Assembly: GCA_047619485.1 (NCBI GenBank)
Contig: JBLHKE010000252.1
Span: 1-10,026, forward strand
Source: JBLHKE01 sp047619485
GTDB taxonomy: Bacteria; Verrucomicrobiota; Verrucomicrobiia; Verrucomicrobiales; DEV007
Direction: 5' to 3'
DNA length: 10,026 nt
Shown here in pieces: positions 1-7,407 of this stretch. The notes beneath the pieces are model-generated. The model was given only the letters and a program-made list of their open reading frames with translations, searched no databases and was not told the DNA's origin. A program made the position numbers and the translations under genes. The stretch's first letter is position 1; each line of letters starts with the position of its first letter.

Positions 1-2799
1 GGACCACCGGCAGCCTTCTACGGCCCGAGCGGGGCATCTTCACCGATGTGGATCCCGCCGATGCACCACGAACCATCGTGGACCGCAGAGAATCTCGGTA
101 ACATCTACGGCACCGAGTATGACGACGACGGCAATGTCTACGTCGGCGCAAACGGACTCTACAACGCCAGCTCCAGCTTCTACTGGGGCTACGGCGCACT
201 CGGCGGAGGAGTCAACTCCCTCTCCGCCGCAGGGACAATCTATAAGATCGACGCCACGACAGGAGCCCCGTCAGTCTTCGCCGTGCTACCCCAGCAGTCC
301 ATGTCACTAGCGTCGTCTTGGAACTCCGGCCCTGGCATTGGCAACCTCACCTTCCACAAAGGATTCAACAAGTTCTTCGCAACCAACCTGGAGGACGGAA
401 AAATCTATCCGATCAGCAACACCGGTGCCGTCGGTTCCCCATTCGACCCGATGGGCACTGACGATAGCACAGCCGGAATGCCGCCGGCAAGCGAACGCCT
501 ATGGGGCATCGAAGTCCTCGGCAATCAGATCTACTATGCCGTCTGGAATACTGGCCCATCAACTACCGCATCTGTACGCCGTGTCGACCTCGACTCGAGC
601 GGCAACATCATCCCGTCGACCGATGTCGCCGTGCTCCCGATCCCAGCCTCGCCACCGATGGTCTGGATCGAGAATTTCGTCGTCGTCGCAGACATCGAAT
701 TTTCTGCGGACGGCCAGACGATGATCCTCGGCCAGCGCGGTATCGGAAACTGGGGGAGCGGCAACCTCGGCGGCGCGAACCACGCAGCCAAAGTCTACAT
801 TGCCCAACTGAGCGGGACTACTTGGTCGATCACCAATACCCTCGAGACTGGCGATAGCTGGGGCGTTGGCGAAACCTACGGAGGCGTCGCTTTCGGCGCT
901 GAGAACGGAGCCGAAGAAGCCCTCGTCTGGATGAGCAGCGCCGACCTAGCTGGCGGTGCCGGCCCACACGGCCTCCAGGGAACGCGCCGCACCGACTTCC
1001 CCGTCGCTTCTGCGACGGTGTCGAACTCCTTCCGCGTCCCCTACGATCCGAGCCACACACCAGGCGACTACTCCTTCGACTGGAAAGGGGTCGGCGGCGA
1101 CGTCGATGTCTTCCCGAACTCCGCCTGTGCGGAGTTTGCGATCGAGCGAGTCCTCTGCCCGGAGGAAATCGGCGATCCCTACTGCGTCACCGTCAACATC
1201 ACCAACCGCTCCACCAATACGGCGGTCTATGCGCGCTACAGCCTCTGCCCCGCAGCGGATCTCCCCGCTGGTGGCATCTCCGCCAAGCCATCACCAGCCG
1301 TGCAAACACTCCCGAACCCGATTGTCGTCGGCGCCACGGAGCCATTGACGTGGAAGTTTCCAACGGTCCCCCTCACGGGCGGCAAGGTCTATTTCTTGGT
1401 CACCCTGCTGGACGAAACTGGCGAGGAGTGCTGCACTGAGAAAATTTGTGTCGACCTCCCACGCTGCGACTGCGCCGAGATCCTCGACCAAGTCGTCAAA
1501 TGCGACCCCCTGCCGAGCGGTGTGAACAAATACACCATCACGCTGACCGTCCGCAACCGCAGCCACCTGTCTGGCGCGCCGTTCGACTTCGCCAATGCCA
1601 CCGTCCTCCCGCCGGCTGGGTTCGGCGATCCGGACGACATTGTCATCAACCCGGATCCGATAGCGCCCGGCGCAATCGGCACCATCGAACTGTGCTACAC
1701 CGGTAGCCCGGGGATGATCTGCTTCACGCTCTCGCTTCATGACGAGTTGTTCGAAGACTGCTGCGCCGTGCCGAATATCTGGATCGAACTCCCACCGTGT
1801 GACGGCGGGACGGGCGACCCGGACACCTGCGAGCTCGAGGCGCGCGTGCCGTGCTGCCCCGACGCCACTGGAGTCCCGTCGGCCACGATCAACTTCACGG
1901 TCTGCAACAACTCCAGCGTCCCGCGCACCTACACCTGGTTCGCGGATGGCTTCCTACATCCAGACTGCCCGATCACCTTGACCCCCGGACACTTCAGCCA
2001 GTCGACCGGCACGCTCGGACCGATCGCCCCAGGCAACTGCGCGACGGTGACGCTTCAGATCAGATGCGACGGTATCGAACCGGGTCGTTGTGCGAAGTAT
2101 CGCGTGTGCGCGTTCGCTGATCCTGATGCTGCCCCACTCTGCTGCGAAGGAGAAGTCTATGGGCCGCTCGACATCGATCCGACGGTGAAATTTGAGCCAG
2201 GAGAAACCCCAGTCGTCGGTGTCGGCGAAGAAGTCGACGCGGCGGTGCGGATCTCGAACCAGAGCGATCGGCCGATCGATCGCAGCGTGTCGATTTTCTC
2301 ACCAGCCAGCGTCCTCTACCTTGTCTCGCCCGACGGCGAACGCTCGCTGGAGCAGCAGGTCCGAGTGGTGCTCAGCCCTGGCGAATCCATGGTCGTCGCA
2401 GTCGGACTCGGGCGGTGGGACGACGGCAGGAACGCCCCAGACCACGTCCAGCTACATGTCAGCAACGACCGCAACTCCGCCCCATTGCTGGCCGTCCCAG
2501 TGCGCCTCTCGGAAAAAGATTCCGGCCGCGGAGCCCGCCGCCTGGCCTTGAGAGTCGAGGAGGTCACGCCAGAAGACGCCACGCTGCTGGTCAGCCATAC
2601 CGAAATCGGCAAGCGCTACCGCATGCAGCAATCACCCGACCTGTCCGACTGGGCTGACACCGACTGTGCCGTCATCGAAGGCGGGAGCAATCCTGACGGC
2701 ACGTTCAACGGAACCGGCGGAAGCATCCACTGCGTCGTGCCGTGCCCATCGATCGAGGAACGTGTGTTTTTCCGCCTGCTCGAAGTCGAAACCCCATAG
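1..2799 (+). CDS. Large secreted modular protein with cysteine-rich repeats (5' partial)
   Basis: The frame is open to the left edge with no stop before the first ATG at 46, so the gene almost certainly starts outside the window and that ATG is probably internal. Numbering residues from that Met (917 aa), residues 1-355 contain no cysteine and alternate Gly/Asp-rich turns with short beta strands (DDDGNVYVG, GTIYKIDATTG, VADIEFSADGQTMILG), as in a beta-propeller; the segment ends in KGVGGDVDVF. Residues 361-700 are three tandem modules of about 110-125 residues, each beginning near a Cys and ending in a CC pair (462-463, 572-573, 699-700); they carry 26 cysteines and look like Ig-type beta sandwiches. 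Residues 715-815 resemble another cysteine-free beta-sandwich region. The last 70 residues have the YRMQQSPDLSDW...FFRLLE pattern common at the C-terminus of verrucomicrobial secreted proteins. No catalytic motif is recognised. An extracellular surface or structural role is inferred; the specific function is unknown. Confidence 0.85.
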   Translation, partial: GPPAAFYGPSGASSPMWIPPMHHEPSWTAENLGNIYGTEYDDDGNVYVGANGLYNASSSFYWGYGALGGGVNSLSAAGTIYKIDATTGAPSVFAVLPQQSMSLASSWNSGPGIGNLTFHKGFNKFFATNLEDGKIYPISNTGAVGSPFDPMGTDDSTAGMPPASERLWGIEVLGNQIYYAVWNTGPSTTASVRRVDLDSSGNIIPSTDVAVLPIPASPPMVWIENFVVVADIEFSADGQTMILGQRGIGNWGSGNLGGANHAAKVYIAQLSGTTWSITNTLETGDSWGVGETYGGVAFGAENGAEEALVWMSSADLAGGAGPHGLQGTRRTDFPVASATVSNSFRVPYDPSHTPGDYSFDWKGVGGDVDVFPNSACAEFAIERVLCPEEIGDPYCVTVNITNRSTNTAVYARYSLCPAADLPAGGISAKPSPAVQTLPNPIVVGATEPLTWKFPTVPLTGGKVYFLVTLLDETGEECCTEKICVDLPRCDCAEILDQVVKCDPLPSGVNKYTITLTVRNRSHLSGAPFDFANATVLPPAGFGDPDDIVINPDPIAPGAIGTIELCYTGSPGMICFTLSLHDELFEDCCAVPNIWIELPPCDGGTGDPDTCELEARVPCCPDATGVPSATINFTVCNNSSVPRTYTWFADGFLHPDCPITLTPGHFSQSTGTLGPIAPGNCATVTLQIRCDGIEPGRCAKYRVCAFADPDAAPLCCEGEVYGPLDIDPTVKFEPGETPVVGVGEEVDAAVRISNQSDRPIDRSVSIFSPASVLYLVSPDGERSLEQQVRVVLSPGESMVVAVGLGRWDDGRNAPDHVQLHVSNDRNSAPLLAVPVRLSEKDSGRGARRLALRVEEVTPEDATLLVSHTEIGKRYRMQQSPDLSDWADTDCAVIEGGSNPDGTFNGTGGSIHCVVPCPSIEERVFFRLLEVETP

Positions 2800-2807
2800 T
2801 ACGTAAT

Positions 2808-2874
2808 CCCCCACTTCCCGGTGGAGGTGCTGGTTCGCTACGGCAGCAGCAGCTCTCCACCGGGCAAGTGCGGG
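2808..2874. terminator. Imperfect inverted repeat between convergent genes, possible bidirectional terminator
   Basis: The left arm (2808-2826) and right arm (2855-2874) pair over 18 positions with one mismatch and one bulged base; the inner ten pairs are perfect (CCCGGTGGAG at 2817-2826 with CTCCACCGGG at 2855-2864). The 28-base loop can itself form a small GCTG/CAGC hairpin. It lies in the 82-base gap between the stop of the large + strand gene and the stop of the convergent proB, where a shared transcription terminator would be expected. Neither side has a clear T-run, so classic Rho-independent termination is not supported; it may act as an mRNA 3'-end stabiliser instead. Confidence 0.45.
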
Positions 2875-2881
2875 TACTGAT

Positions 2882-3667
2882 CTACCGTTCAGGAGGCACC
2901 ACAAAGCGCGTGCATCTCCCCCTGCCCGCAATCAAGTCCGCCAATTGCTCCGGCTTGTAACCACTGGCGATGACCGTCTCGATCCCTGCCTCGACCGCCA
3001 GCTTCACCGCGAGCAGCTTCGTCTGCATGCCGCCGACGGAAAGGGCCCCCTTCTCGTCGCTCGCCAGACCCATCACCGCCTCGACGTCTTCCACCACTTC
3101 GATGATCGCTTCCTCATCTTCATTGTCGAAATCGTAGAGACCATCGACGCCAGTGAACAGGATCAACTGCTTCGCACCAGCGAGCACCGCCAGCTTCGCC
3201 GACAGCGCGTCGTTATCGCCGAACTTCAACTCCTCCGTCGAAACCGAATCGTTCTCGTTCACGATCGGCACCACATCCGGGAACGCCAGCAGCCGGTCCA
3301 AGGTGCGCTTCACATTTGCCCTGCGTTCCTCCGTCGCAAAATCCCCATACGTCACCAGCAGTTGGGCGACGTGGATATTCTCCTGCCGGAACAAGCTCTC
3401 GTAGTAATGCATCAAGCGCGCCTGCCCGACCGCAGCGCAAGCTTGCAGCGTGGCCAAATCATCCGGGCGCGAATCCATCTTGAGCGCCATCAACCCGGCC
3501 GCCACCGCACCGCTAGAGACCACCACCGGACGGTATCCCGCCGCCTGCGCCCCCGCAATCGCCGCCACAATTTTCTCGAACTGTTCACCGTCCAATGCCA
3601 CCCGATCCCCATGGGTGAGAACCCCGGATCCGAGCTTGATGACGATGATATTGGCAGGTGCTTGCAT
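2882..3667 (-). CDS. proB: Glutamate 5-kinase, short form without PUA domain
   Basis: Phosphorylates L-glutamate to gamma-glutamyl phosphate, the first step of proline synthesis, in the cytoplasm. The 261-residue product is a complete amino-acid kinase domain: KLGSG (11-15, phosphate binding), SSGAVAAG (51-58), QACAAVGQ (75-82), VPIVNENDSVS (133-143, glutamate site), FGDNDALSA (149-157), TGVDGLY (172-178) and GGMQTK (212-217). The protein ends about where the kinase domain ends in E. coli ProB (367 aa), so the C-terminal PUA domain is absent; no stop-interrupted PUA remnant is evident in the 82 bases downstream. The start is the ATG at 3667, with AGGAG 12 bases upstream, a rather long spacing. 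proA is not adjacent: the next gene upstream is a tRNA on the other strand, and the downstream gene is convergent. Identification is firm from the motifs; the regulatory consequence of lacking PUA is not known. Confidence 0.95.
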   Translation of the reverse strand: MQAPANIIVIKLGSGVLTHGDRVALDGEQFEKIVAAIAGAQAAGYRPVVVSSGAVAAGLMALKMDSRPDDLATLQACAAVGQARLMHYYESLFRQENIHVAQLLVTYGDFATEERRANVKRTLDRLLAFPDVVPIVNENDSVSTEELKFGDNDALSAKLAVLAGAKQLILFTGVDGLYDFDNEDEEAIIEVVEDVEAVMGLASDEKGALSVGGMQTKLLAVKLAVEAGIETVIASGYKPEQLADLIAGRGRCTRFVVPPER

Positions 3668-3689
3668 TCGGCAGAAAAGCTCCTACTAT
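3662..3689 (+). promoter_or_regulatory. Candidate promoter for the tRNA-Arg gene
   Basis: TTGCAT (3662-3667) and TACTAT (3684-3689) are separated by 16 bases and would start transcription about 45 bases before the tRNA. Matches to consensus are only three of six and four of six, and the -10 overlaps the candidate proB -10 on the other strand. It is listed because the 75-base gap between the divergent genes must hold a promoter for the tRNA unless it is transcribed from further away. Confidence 0.2.
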
Positions 3690-3713
3690 TTGATGCTTCT
3701 CCGGGGCTGTAAA
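3685..3713 (-). promoter_or_regulatory. Candidate sigma70-type promoter for proB
   Basis: Read on the minus strand, TTTACA (3708-3713, five of six bases matching the -35 consensus) is followed after 17 bases by AATAGT (3685-3690, four of six matching the -10 consensus). Position relative to the proB start is plausible, but the predicted start of transcription near 3678 would fall just after the AGGAG that could serve as ribosome-binding site. So either this promoter or that ribosome-binding site is wrong, or the message is nearly leaderless. Weak evidence. Confidence 0.3.
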
Positions 3714-3742
3714 GCTCAGTCTTGAGGTGAAAACCGGATCAA

Positions 3743-3814
3743 GCACCCATAGTTCAACGGATAGAATGTCGGCTTCCGAAGCCGAAGATATAGGTTCGAT
3801 TCCTATTGGGTGTA
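3743..3814 (+). tRNA. tRNA-Arg (anticodon CCG)
   Basis: The sequence folds into a complete cloverleaf. Acceptor stem GCACCCA (3743-3749) pairs with TGGGTGT (3807-3813), closed by a G-U pair at 1-72, followed by discriminator A. The D arm GTTC/GAAT has an 8-base loop containing the GG pair. The anticodon stem TCGGC/GCCGA (3769-3773 and 3781-3785) is perfect, with loop TTCCGAA, giving anticodon CCG (3776-3778), which reads CGG. The variable region is AGAT, and the T arm ATAGG/CCTAT encloses TTCGATT. The 3' CCA is not encoded (TTC follows), so it must be added by CCA transferase. The gene stands alone, divergent from proB and convergent with the secretin gene. No sign of an integrated element beside it: the neighbouring gene is part of the pilus cluster. 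Confidence 0.96.
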
Positions 3815-3886
3815 TTCCTTGGCCTCCTTCTGCAGGATGCCGAGGCAACGCACGGAGATCCAGCATCCCGCCGAATTCCCCCCGCA

Positions 3887-6517
3887 CTACTTGCGGAAAT
3901 CGAACAGGCCGCGCTTCTCTTTCTTTGGCTCGGGAATTTTCTCTTCCTCGTCTCTGAATTTGAAATTAAACAGCTTCTTGCGGCGCGGCTTCTCGGAGGC
4001 GGTCTCCTCCTTTACTGCGGTGACCTCGGTGCGCACTGGTGGCGCATGCTGTGGCAGGGCTGGCTCCTCATAGTAGTTGCTGTCCATCGGACCGCCCTGC
4101 TCCTTGCGCTTGAACAGACGACGTGGCCTCTTCAGGTCTGGGAAGAGGGCTGGATCGACCTCTGGCTCGGACCGACCTCTTTTGAGGGCGTCCTCGCCAA
4201 TGACGGTCGGACTGACTTTCTCGATATTTGCATCGATGAGGTCGTTGCTGCCCTCGATGATATGCGGCTGGATGAAGATGAGCAACTCGCGGCGGGTCTT
4301 CGACTTCACGGTGGAGCCGGTAAGACGCTTGATGAGCGGCACCTTGGAGAGGATCGGCAGGCCGTTGACGTTGTCGCGATCCTCCTCCTGGATGATACCA
4401 CCGAGGACGACGATACCGCGGTTTGGCAAGCGCACCTTGGTGTTGAGCGATTGCACCGAGAGGTTGGGCACCTGGTTGCCAGAGATCGTGGTAAAGCCCG
4501 AGATGTTCTGGTTGCGCTGCGAGATCTCGAGCGTGACTTCGTCGGAGGAGTTGATCAGCGGCAGGACCTCGAGCTCGAGCAGCACCTCACGGTAGCCGAT
4601 CGACGAGTTGATGGTGTCGCTGGAGTTCAGGCTGGATGTCGTGCTAGTCGGCACGGCGACCTCCTGACCGGAGTTGATACTGGCGACCTGGTTGTTGCCG
4701 GTGAAGACGAACGGCCGCGAAATAACCTTGAACTTCTGGGTGTTCTCGAGCGCCTCGATGTAGAGATTAAGGAAGTTCCCGACCGACGCCCAGGTGCTGA
4801 GGCCGCCGGGCTGCTGCACGAAGTCGGCTACCGTGCCCAGCGTGGTCGGGTCGAGGATCGTGCCACCACCCGAGGTGGTCTTGTAGATGCTGGCAATGTT
4901 GACGTTTTCGCCGCCAACCGTGATGTCGTCGACTGTGCGCAGGATGTCCATGCCGTAGCTCAGGTCGTCGCCGAGCGTGACCTGTGCGATCACGGCGGAG
5001 ATGTAGACCTGGCGCGGGCGGACGTCGACCTCGTCGAGGAGTTGATCGATGATGCGCAGGTGCTCCGGCGGACCGGAAACGATGATGTTGTTGAGCTGCG
5101 AGTCCGCGATCAGCAAGGTGTTGCCAACGAGAACTGATTCTGGTGCACCGAGTTCCTGGCTGCTACCACTGAGGCCGCCACCACCGCTACCGCCGAGGCC
5201 GCTGGAACCGTTGTTCGAGTTTCTATTGCTATTGCTATTGGTGGTGTTGTTGCGCGACGTGCTGTTACGGTTGTTCTGGCTAGCGCCGCTGCCAGTGTTG
5301 CGGCTACCTGTCGCACCGCCGGCTTGCGCATTGCCGCCGTCCTGATAGCGGTAGAGCGCATTCTCGGCGAGGTTGAGGAAATCGAGCACCGGCAGGTACT
5401 TGAGTTCGCGCTTGAGGAAGTTGTCGATCTCGTTGGCTGCGTCGAAGATCTCGATCAGGCCCTTGACGTAGGCGAAGTCGACCGGGCGAGCGATCACGAG
5501 CACGCTGTTGGTTCGGGTGATCGGGTGGATGTGGACATTGTTCGCATCCGGCAAGGCGCCGATCTCCCCCTCGGCGGCGGCGGCGACTTGCCGGCTAGCT
5601 GCTGCGGCGGCTGCCTGGGAGTTGGCGGTGGTGGCGAGCGGTGTCGCTGGACGGCCGGCGCCTCCCCCACTGCGCTGACTTTGGCTGGTGGCGGCGGTGA
5701 GAATCTCGTTGAGCGCAGAGGCGACCTCTTCGGCATCGGCGCGCAGGAGTTGGATCGCTTCCTGGCGGAGGTTCCCCTTCTCCACATCGATCTCTTTTTT
5801 CAGTTCGATCAGGCTACGGACGACACGACCTGACTCGGTGATGATGAGGGTCAATCCATCCGGTGCTGGGATGTAACCGCCAGTGGTCGAGCGGGTGAAG
5901 AGCTGCAAGGTGCGCGATGCCTCCTCTGCCGAGATGTTATTGAACTTCATGACGTAGCCAATCATATCGTCGGTATCAGGAATTTCCTGCCCGTCACGGT
6001 AGATGATTAGTTCGCCAAGCCCCTCGACCGGTTTGGTGGCGACGTTGATGAACTTCACGGTACGGTCATCGACCCCGACCACGGCGTAACCGTTGATCAG
6101 GAAGGTATCCTCATAGAAGCGGACCGCCTCGTCACGTGTCATCATCTGCTGGGTGTTGATCGTCATGGTCACGGCATCGGTGATCGAGCTGTCGATGATG
6201 ATCTTCTTCCCAATCAACTCCTCGTAGGCGGGGAGGATCGAGCTCAACATTGGCAGTTGGATACTCTTTGCCGTGTAGATTCGATCACCCTCAGCCGCAT
6301 CGTTCTGTGGCACCATCGGCCGCGATGGCTGCGGAGTCGGAACCGGAGTCGGAACCGGATTCGGCGCAGGCTCCTCCCCTGGTCGTGGCGGGCGTTTGAT
6401 CTGCGCTTCAGACGTCTGCGGCAATACGAGCGCAGCGCAGATCGCGACAAGTAGCGTCGCGAGGCGGGCGGCTCGCCGACTGCGTGGAGCGGCGGGTTGA
6501 TAGGATGTTCTGTTCAT
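3887..6517 (-). CDS. PilQ/GspD-type outer-membrane secretin with charged C-terminal tail
   Basis: Forms the multimeric outer-membrane channel of a type IV pilus or type II secretion system. The 876-residue protein has a signal peptide (cleavage likely after SEA, about 38), a Pro-rich linker (41-70), an N0-like domain (about 83-160, including NGYAVVGVDDRTVKFI), N1-like (184-245), N2-like (250-395) and N3-like (460-512, with SQLNNIIVSGPPEHLRIIDQ), then the secretin core (about 515-756) with GIVVLGGII (701-709), VPLIKRLTGS (726-735) and ELLIFIQPHII (744-754). Two low-complexity inserts interrupt the periplasmic domains: Ala/Gln/Ser-rich at 277-322 and Asn/Ser/Gly-rich at 392-455. After the core is a 120-residue charged tail with three LF-containing basic motifs. 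It is the last gene of the cluster, as pilQ is in pilMNOPQ and as in the Amuc_1098 region. No clear Shine-Dalgarno site precedes the ATG. The family is firm; pilus versus secretion role is inferred. Confidence 0.95.
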   Translation of the reverse strand: MNRTSYQPAAPRSRRAARLATLLVAICAALVLPQTSEAQIKRPPRPGEEPAPNPVPTPVPTPQPSRPMVPQNDAAEGDRIYTAKSIQLPMLSSILPAYEELIGKKIIIDSSITDAVTMTINTQQMMTRDEAVRFYEDTFLINGYAVVGVDDRTVKFINVATKPVEGLGELIIYRDGQEIPDTDDMIGYVMKFNNISAEEASRTLQLFTRSTTGGYIPAPDGLTLIITESGRVVRSLIELKKEIDVEKGNLRQEAIQLLRADAEEVASALNEILTAATSQSQRSGGGAGRPATPLATTANSQAAAAAASRQVAAAAEGEIGALPDANNVHIHPITRTNSVLVIARPVDFAYVKGLIEIFDAANEIDNFLKRELKYLPVLDFLNLAENALYRYQDGGNAQAGGATGSRNTGSGASQNNRNSTSRNNTTNSNSNRNSNNGSSGLGGSGGGGLSGSSQELGAPESVLVGNTLLIADSQLNNIIVSGPPEHLRIIDQLLDEVDVRPRQVYISAVIAQVTLGDDLSYGMDILRTVDDITVGGENVNIASIYKTTSGGGTILDPTTLGTVADFVQQPGGLSTWASVGNFLNLYIEALENTQKFKVISRPFVFTGNNQVASINSGQEVAVPTSTTSSLNSSDTINSSIGYREVLLELEVLPLINSSDEVTLEISQRNQNISGFTTISGNQVPNLSVQSLNTKVRLPNRGIVVLGGIIQEEDRDNVNGLPILSKVPLIKRLTGSTVKSKTRRELLIFIQPHIIEGSNDLIDANIEKVSPTVIGEDALKRGRSEPEVDPALFPDLKRPRRLFKRKEQGGPMDSNYYEEPALPQHAPPVRTEVTAVKEETASEKPRRKKLFNFKFRDEEEKIPEPKKEKRGLFDFRK

Positions 6518-6583
6518 GTGTTTGATCTACTTTCAGATGGGGAAACTCGCACCAGTGCCGGAGGGGATCGGCCTGGTGGAGCC

Positions 6584-6614
6584 CGGGCGGGGAGCCCGTT
6601 GGTTGGTTGGTTGG
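6584..6614. repeat. Small GC hairpin and (TTGG)4 tract upstream of the secretin gene
   Basis: In the 131-base gap between the second PilP-like gene and the secretin start, CGGGC (6584-6588) pairs with GCCCG (6594-6598) around a 5-base loop, and is directly followed by four perfect TTGG units (6599-6614). Read in the direction of transcription the CCAA repeats come first and then the hairpin, with no U-run after it, so it is not a classic terminator. It is the longest gap within the cluster and could hold an internal promoter or an mRNA processing site; neither is demonstrated. Confidence 0.4.
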
Positions 6615-6648
6615 GTCGTTCTTCTTTTTCTTGGCTGTCGTAATCGTT

Positions 6649-7380
6649 CTATCGGCTCTTCGGCGGCAACACGACGCGGCGTCCGGAGACGCGCGATTTG
6701 CTCTTGGCGGCCGCTCCTGCCGCAGTGGCAGTGGCCTCCGCATTGGCAGCGTTAATCGTCTTAATCGCTGCCTGACCAGCTTTCTGGTTGGCGGTCTTGC
6801 TCGTCTTGCTCTGCGGGATCGGAGCCCTAGGCGGCAGCGTGCGAGTCGTCGGGACGACGTTCGGACGACCTCCGCGGGCGCTCGGCTTCTTAGGAGCAGC
6901 CCCTTTCGAGGCGATGCTGAAACGCTTGTCATCGAATTCCGCCCACTCAGTCTGGCCGTCTTTGACAATCTCCACGCGGAAATCTGCAATGTTCGCGGCT
7001 GGCTCGATACCGGCGTAGCGGTAGCCGTCCCCGTTGCCGGAGGCGTCGTCGGTGACGACCTGGTATTTGCCCTTTTTGTCGATGAGAGTCACCCGATATT
7101 GGCCTTCCTGCCCGGTGACCCCGACCACTTTTAAATCGAATGGTGTCGGAGGTGGGGTGTTGTCGACTTCGGCAGGGGGCAAAATTTCACGCTCGAAGGC
7201 GCTGTTGACAAAAGTGCGACGATATTTGCCCGGGCTGAATTTCTCCGGCCGGTAATCGACGGCTGCTGGGGCATCGCCTTCAGCAGGTGTCTGGGCGGAG
7301 CTAATTGCCGGGAATGCGATCGAGCAACCGGCGAGCAGCAGGCACTTGGCAATTCTAGAAGTTGGGATGGTGGATTTCAT
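6649..7380 (-). CDS. Second PilP/GspC-HR-like periplasmic protein with basic tail
   Basis: Probable connector between the inner-membrane PilN/PilO-type proteins and the secretin. The ATG at 7380 is chosen because AGAGAGG lies 9 bases upstream and a signal sequence follows at once; the frame extends to a TTG at 7404 without support. Of 243 residues, 1-30 are the export signal: LLLAGC (14-19) resembles a lipobox, which would suit a PilP-like lipoprotein, but the hydrophobic stretch before Cys19 is very short, and cleavage by signal peptidase I after SSA (29) is equally possible. Residues 80-155 form a small beta domain (DLKVVGVTG, YRVTLIDKKGKYQVVT, FRVEIVKDGQTEWAEFD), similar in layout to the PilP/GspC homology region. 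Residues 158-243 are a Lys/Ala/Pro-rich tail with no predicted fold. It is clearly paralogous to the gene just upstream (27 bases away): both share PE[RK]F.P..YR and FEREIL. PilP assignment is inferred from position and domain style. Confidence 0.8.
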   Translation of the reverse strand: MKSTIPTSRIAKCLLLAGCSIAFPAISSAQTPAEGDAPAAVDYRPEKFSPGKYRRTFVNSAFEREILPPAEVDNTPPPTPFDLKVVGVTGQEGQYRVTLIDKKGKYQVVTDDASGNGDGYRYAGIEPAANIADFRVEIVKDGQTEWAEFDDKRFSIASKGAAPKKPSARGGRPNVVPTTRTLPPRAPIPQSKTSKTANQKAGQAAIKTINAANAEATATAAGAAAKSKSRVSGRRVVLPPKSR

Positions 7381-7386
7381 CTGGAT

Positions 7387-7395
7387 GGACCTCTC
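7387..7395 (-). promoter_or_regulatory. Ribosome-binding site deciding the start of the second PilP-like gene
   Basis: On the minus strand a purine-rich AGAGAGG lies about 9 bases before the ATG at 7380. Together with the signal peptide that begins exactly at that ATG, it favours this start over the upstream in-frame TTG at 7404, which has no such site. Confidence 0.5.
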
Positions 7396-7407
7396 TATGT
7401 TCAATGA

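Noticed and set aside
46..48. ATG as the start of the large + strand protein
   Set aside because: The frame is open to base 1 with similar composition, no ribosome-binding site is seen, and no signal peptide follows this Met, although the protein looks exported.
1291..1740. 149-codon minus-strand frame inside the large + strand gene
   Set aside because: Arg/Asp-rich translation without motif, opposite a frame with clear repeated modules; a composition shadow.
3835..3868. GGATGC/GCATCC hairpin as terminator for the secretin operon
   Set aside because: Only six pairs around a 22-base loop and no U-run; likely chance. The 72 bases between the secretin stop and the tRNA hold no other visible signal.
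3743..3886. tRNA-associated integration site
   Set aside because: No integrase, no repeated tRNA 3' end within the window, and the adjacent gene is part of a coherent pilus-type cluster.
3806..5137. 443-codon open frame on the + strand opposite the secretin gene
   Set aside because: It is antisense to a secretin with clear family motifs. The translation is dominated by Leu/Asp/Val/Arg without domain or motif and starts inside the tRNA, as expected for a shadow of GC-rich coding sequence.
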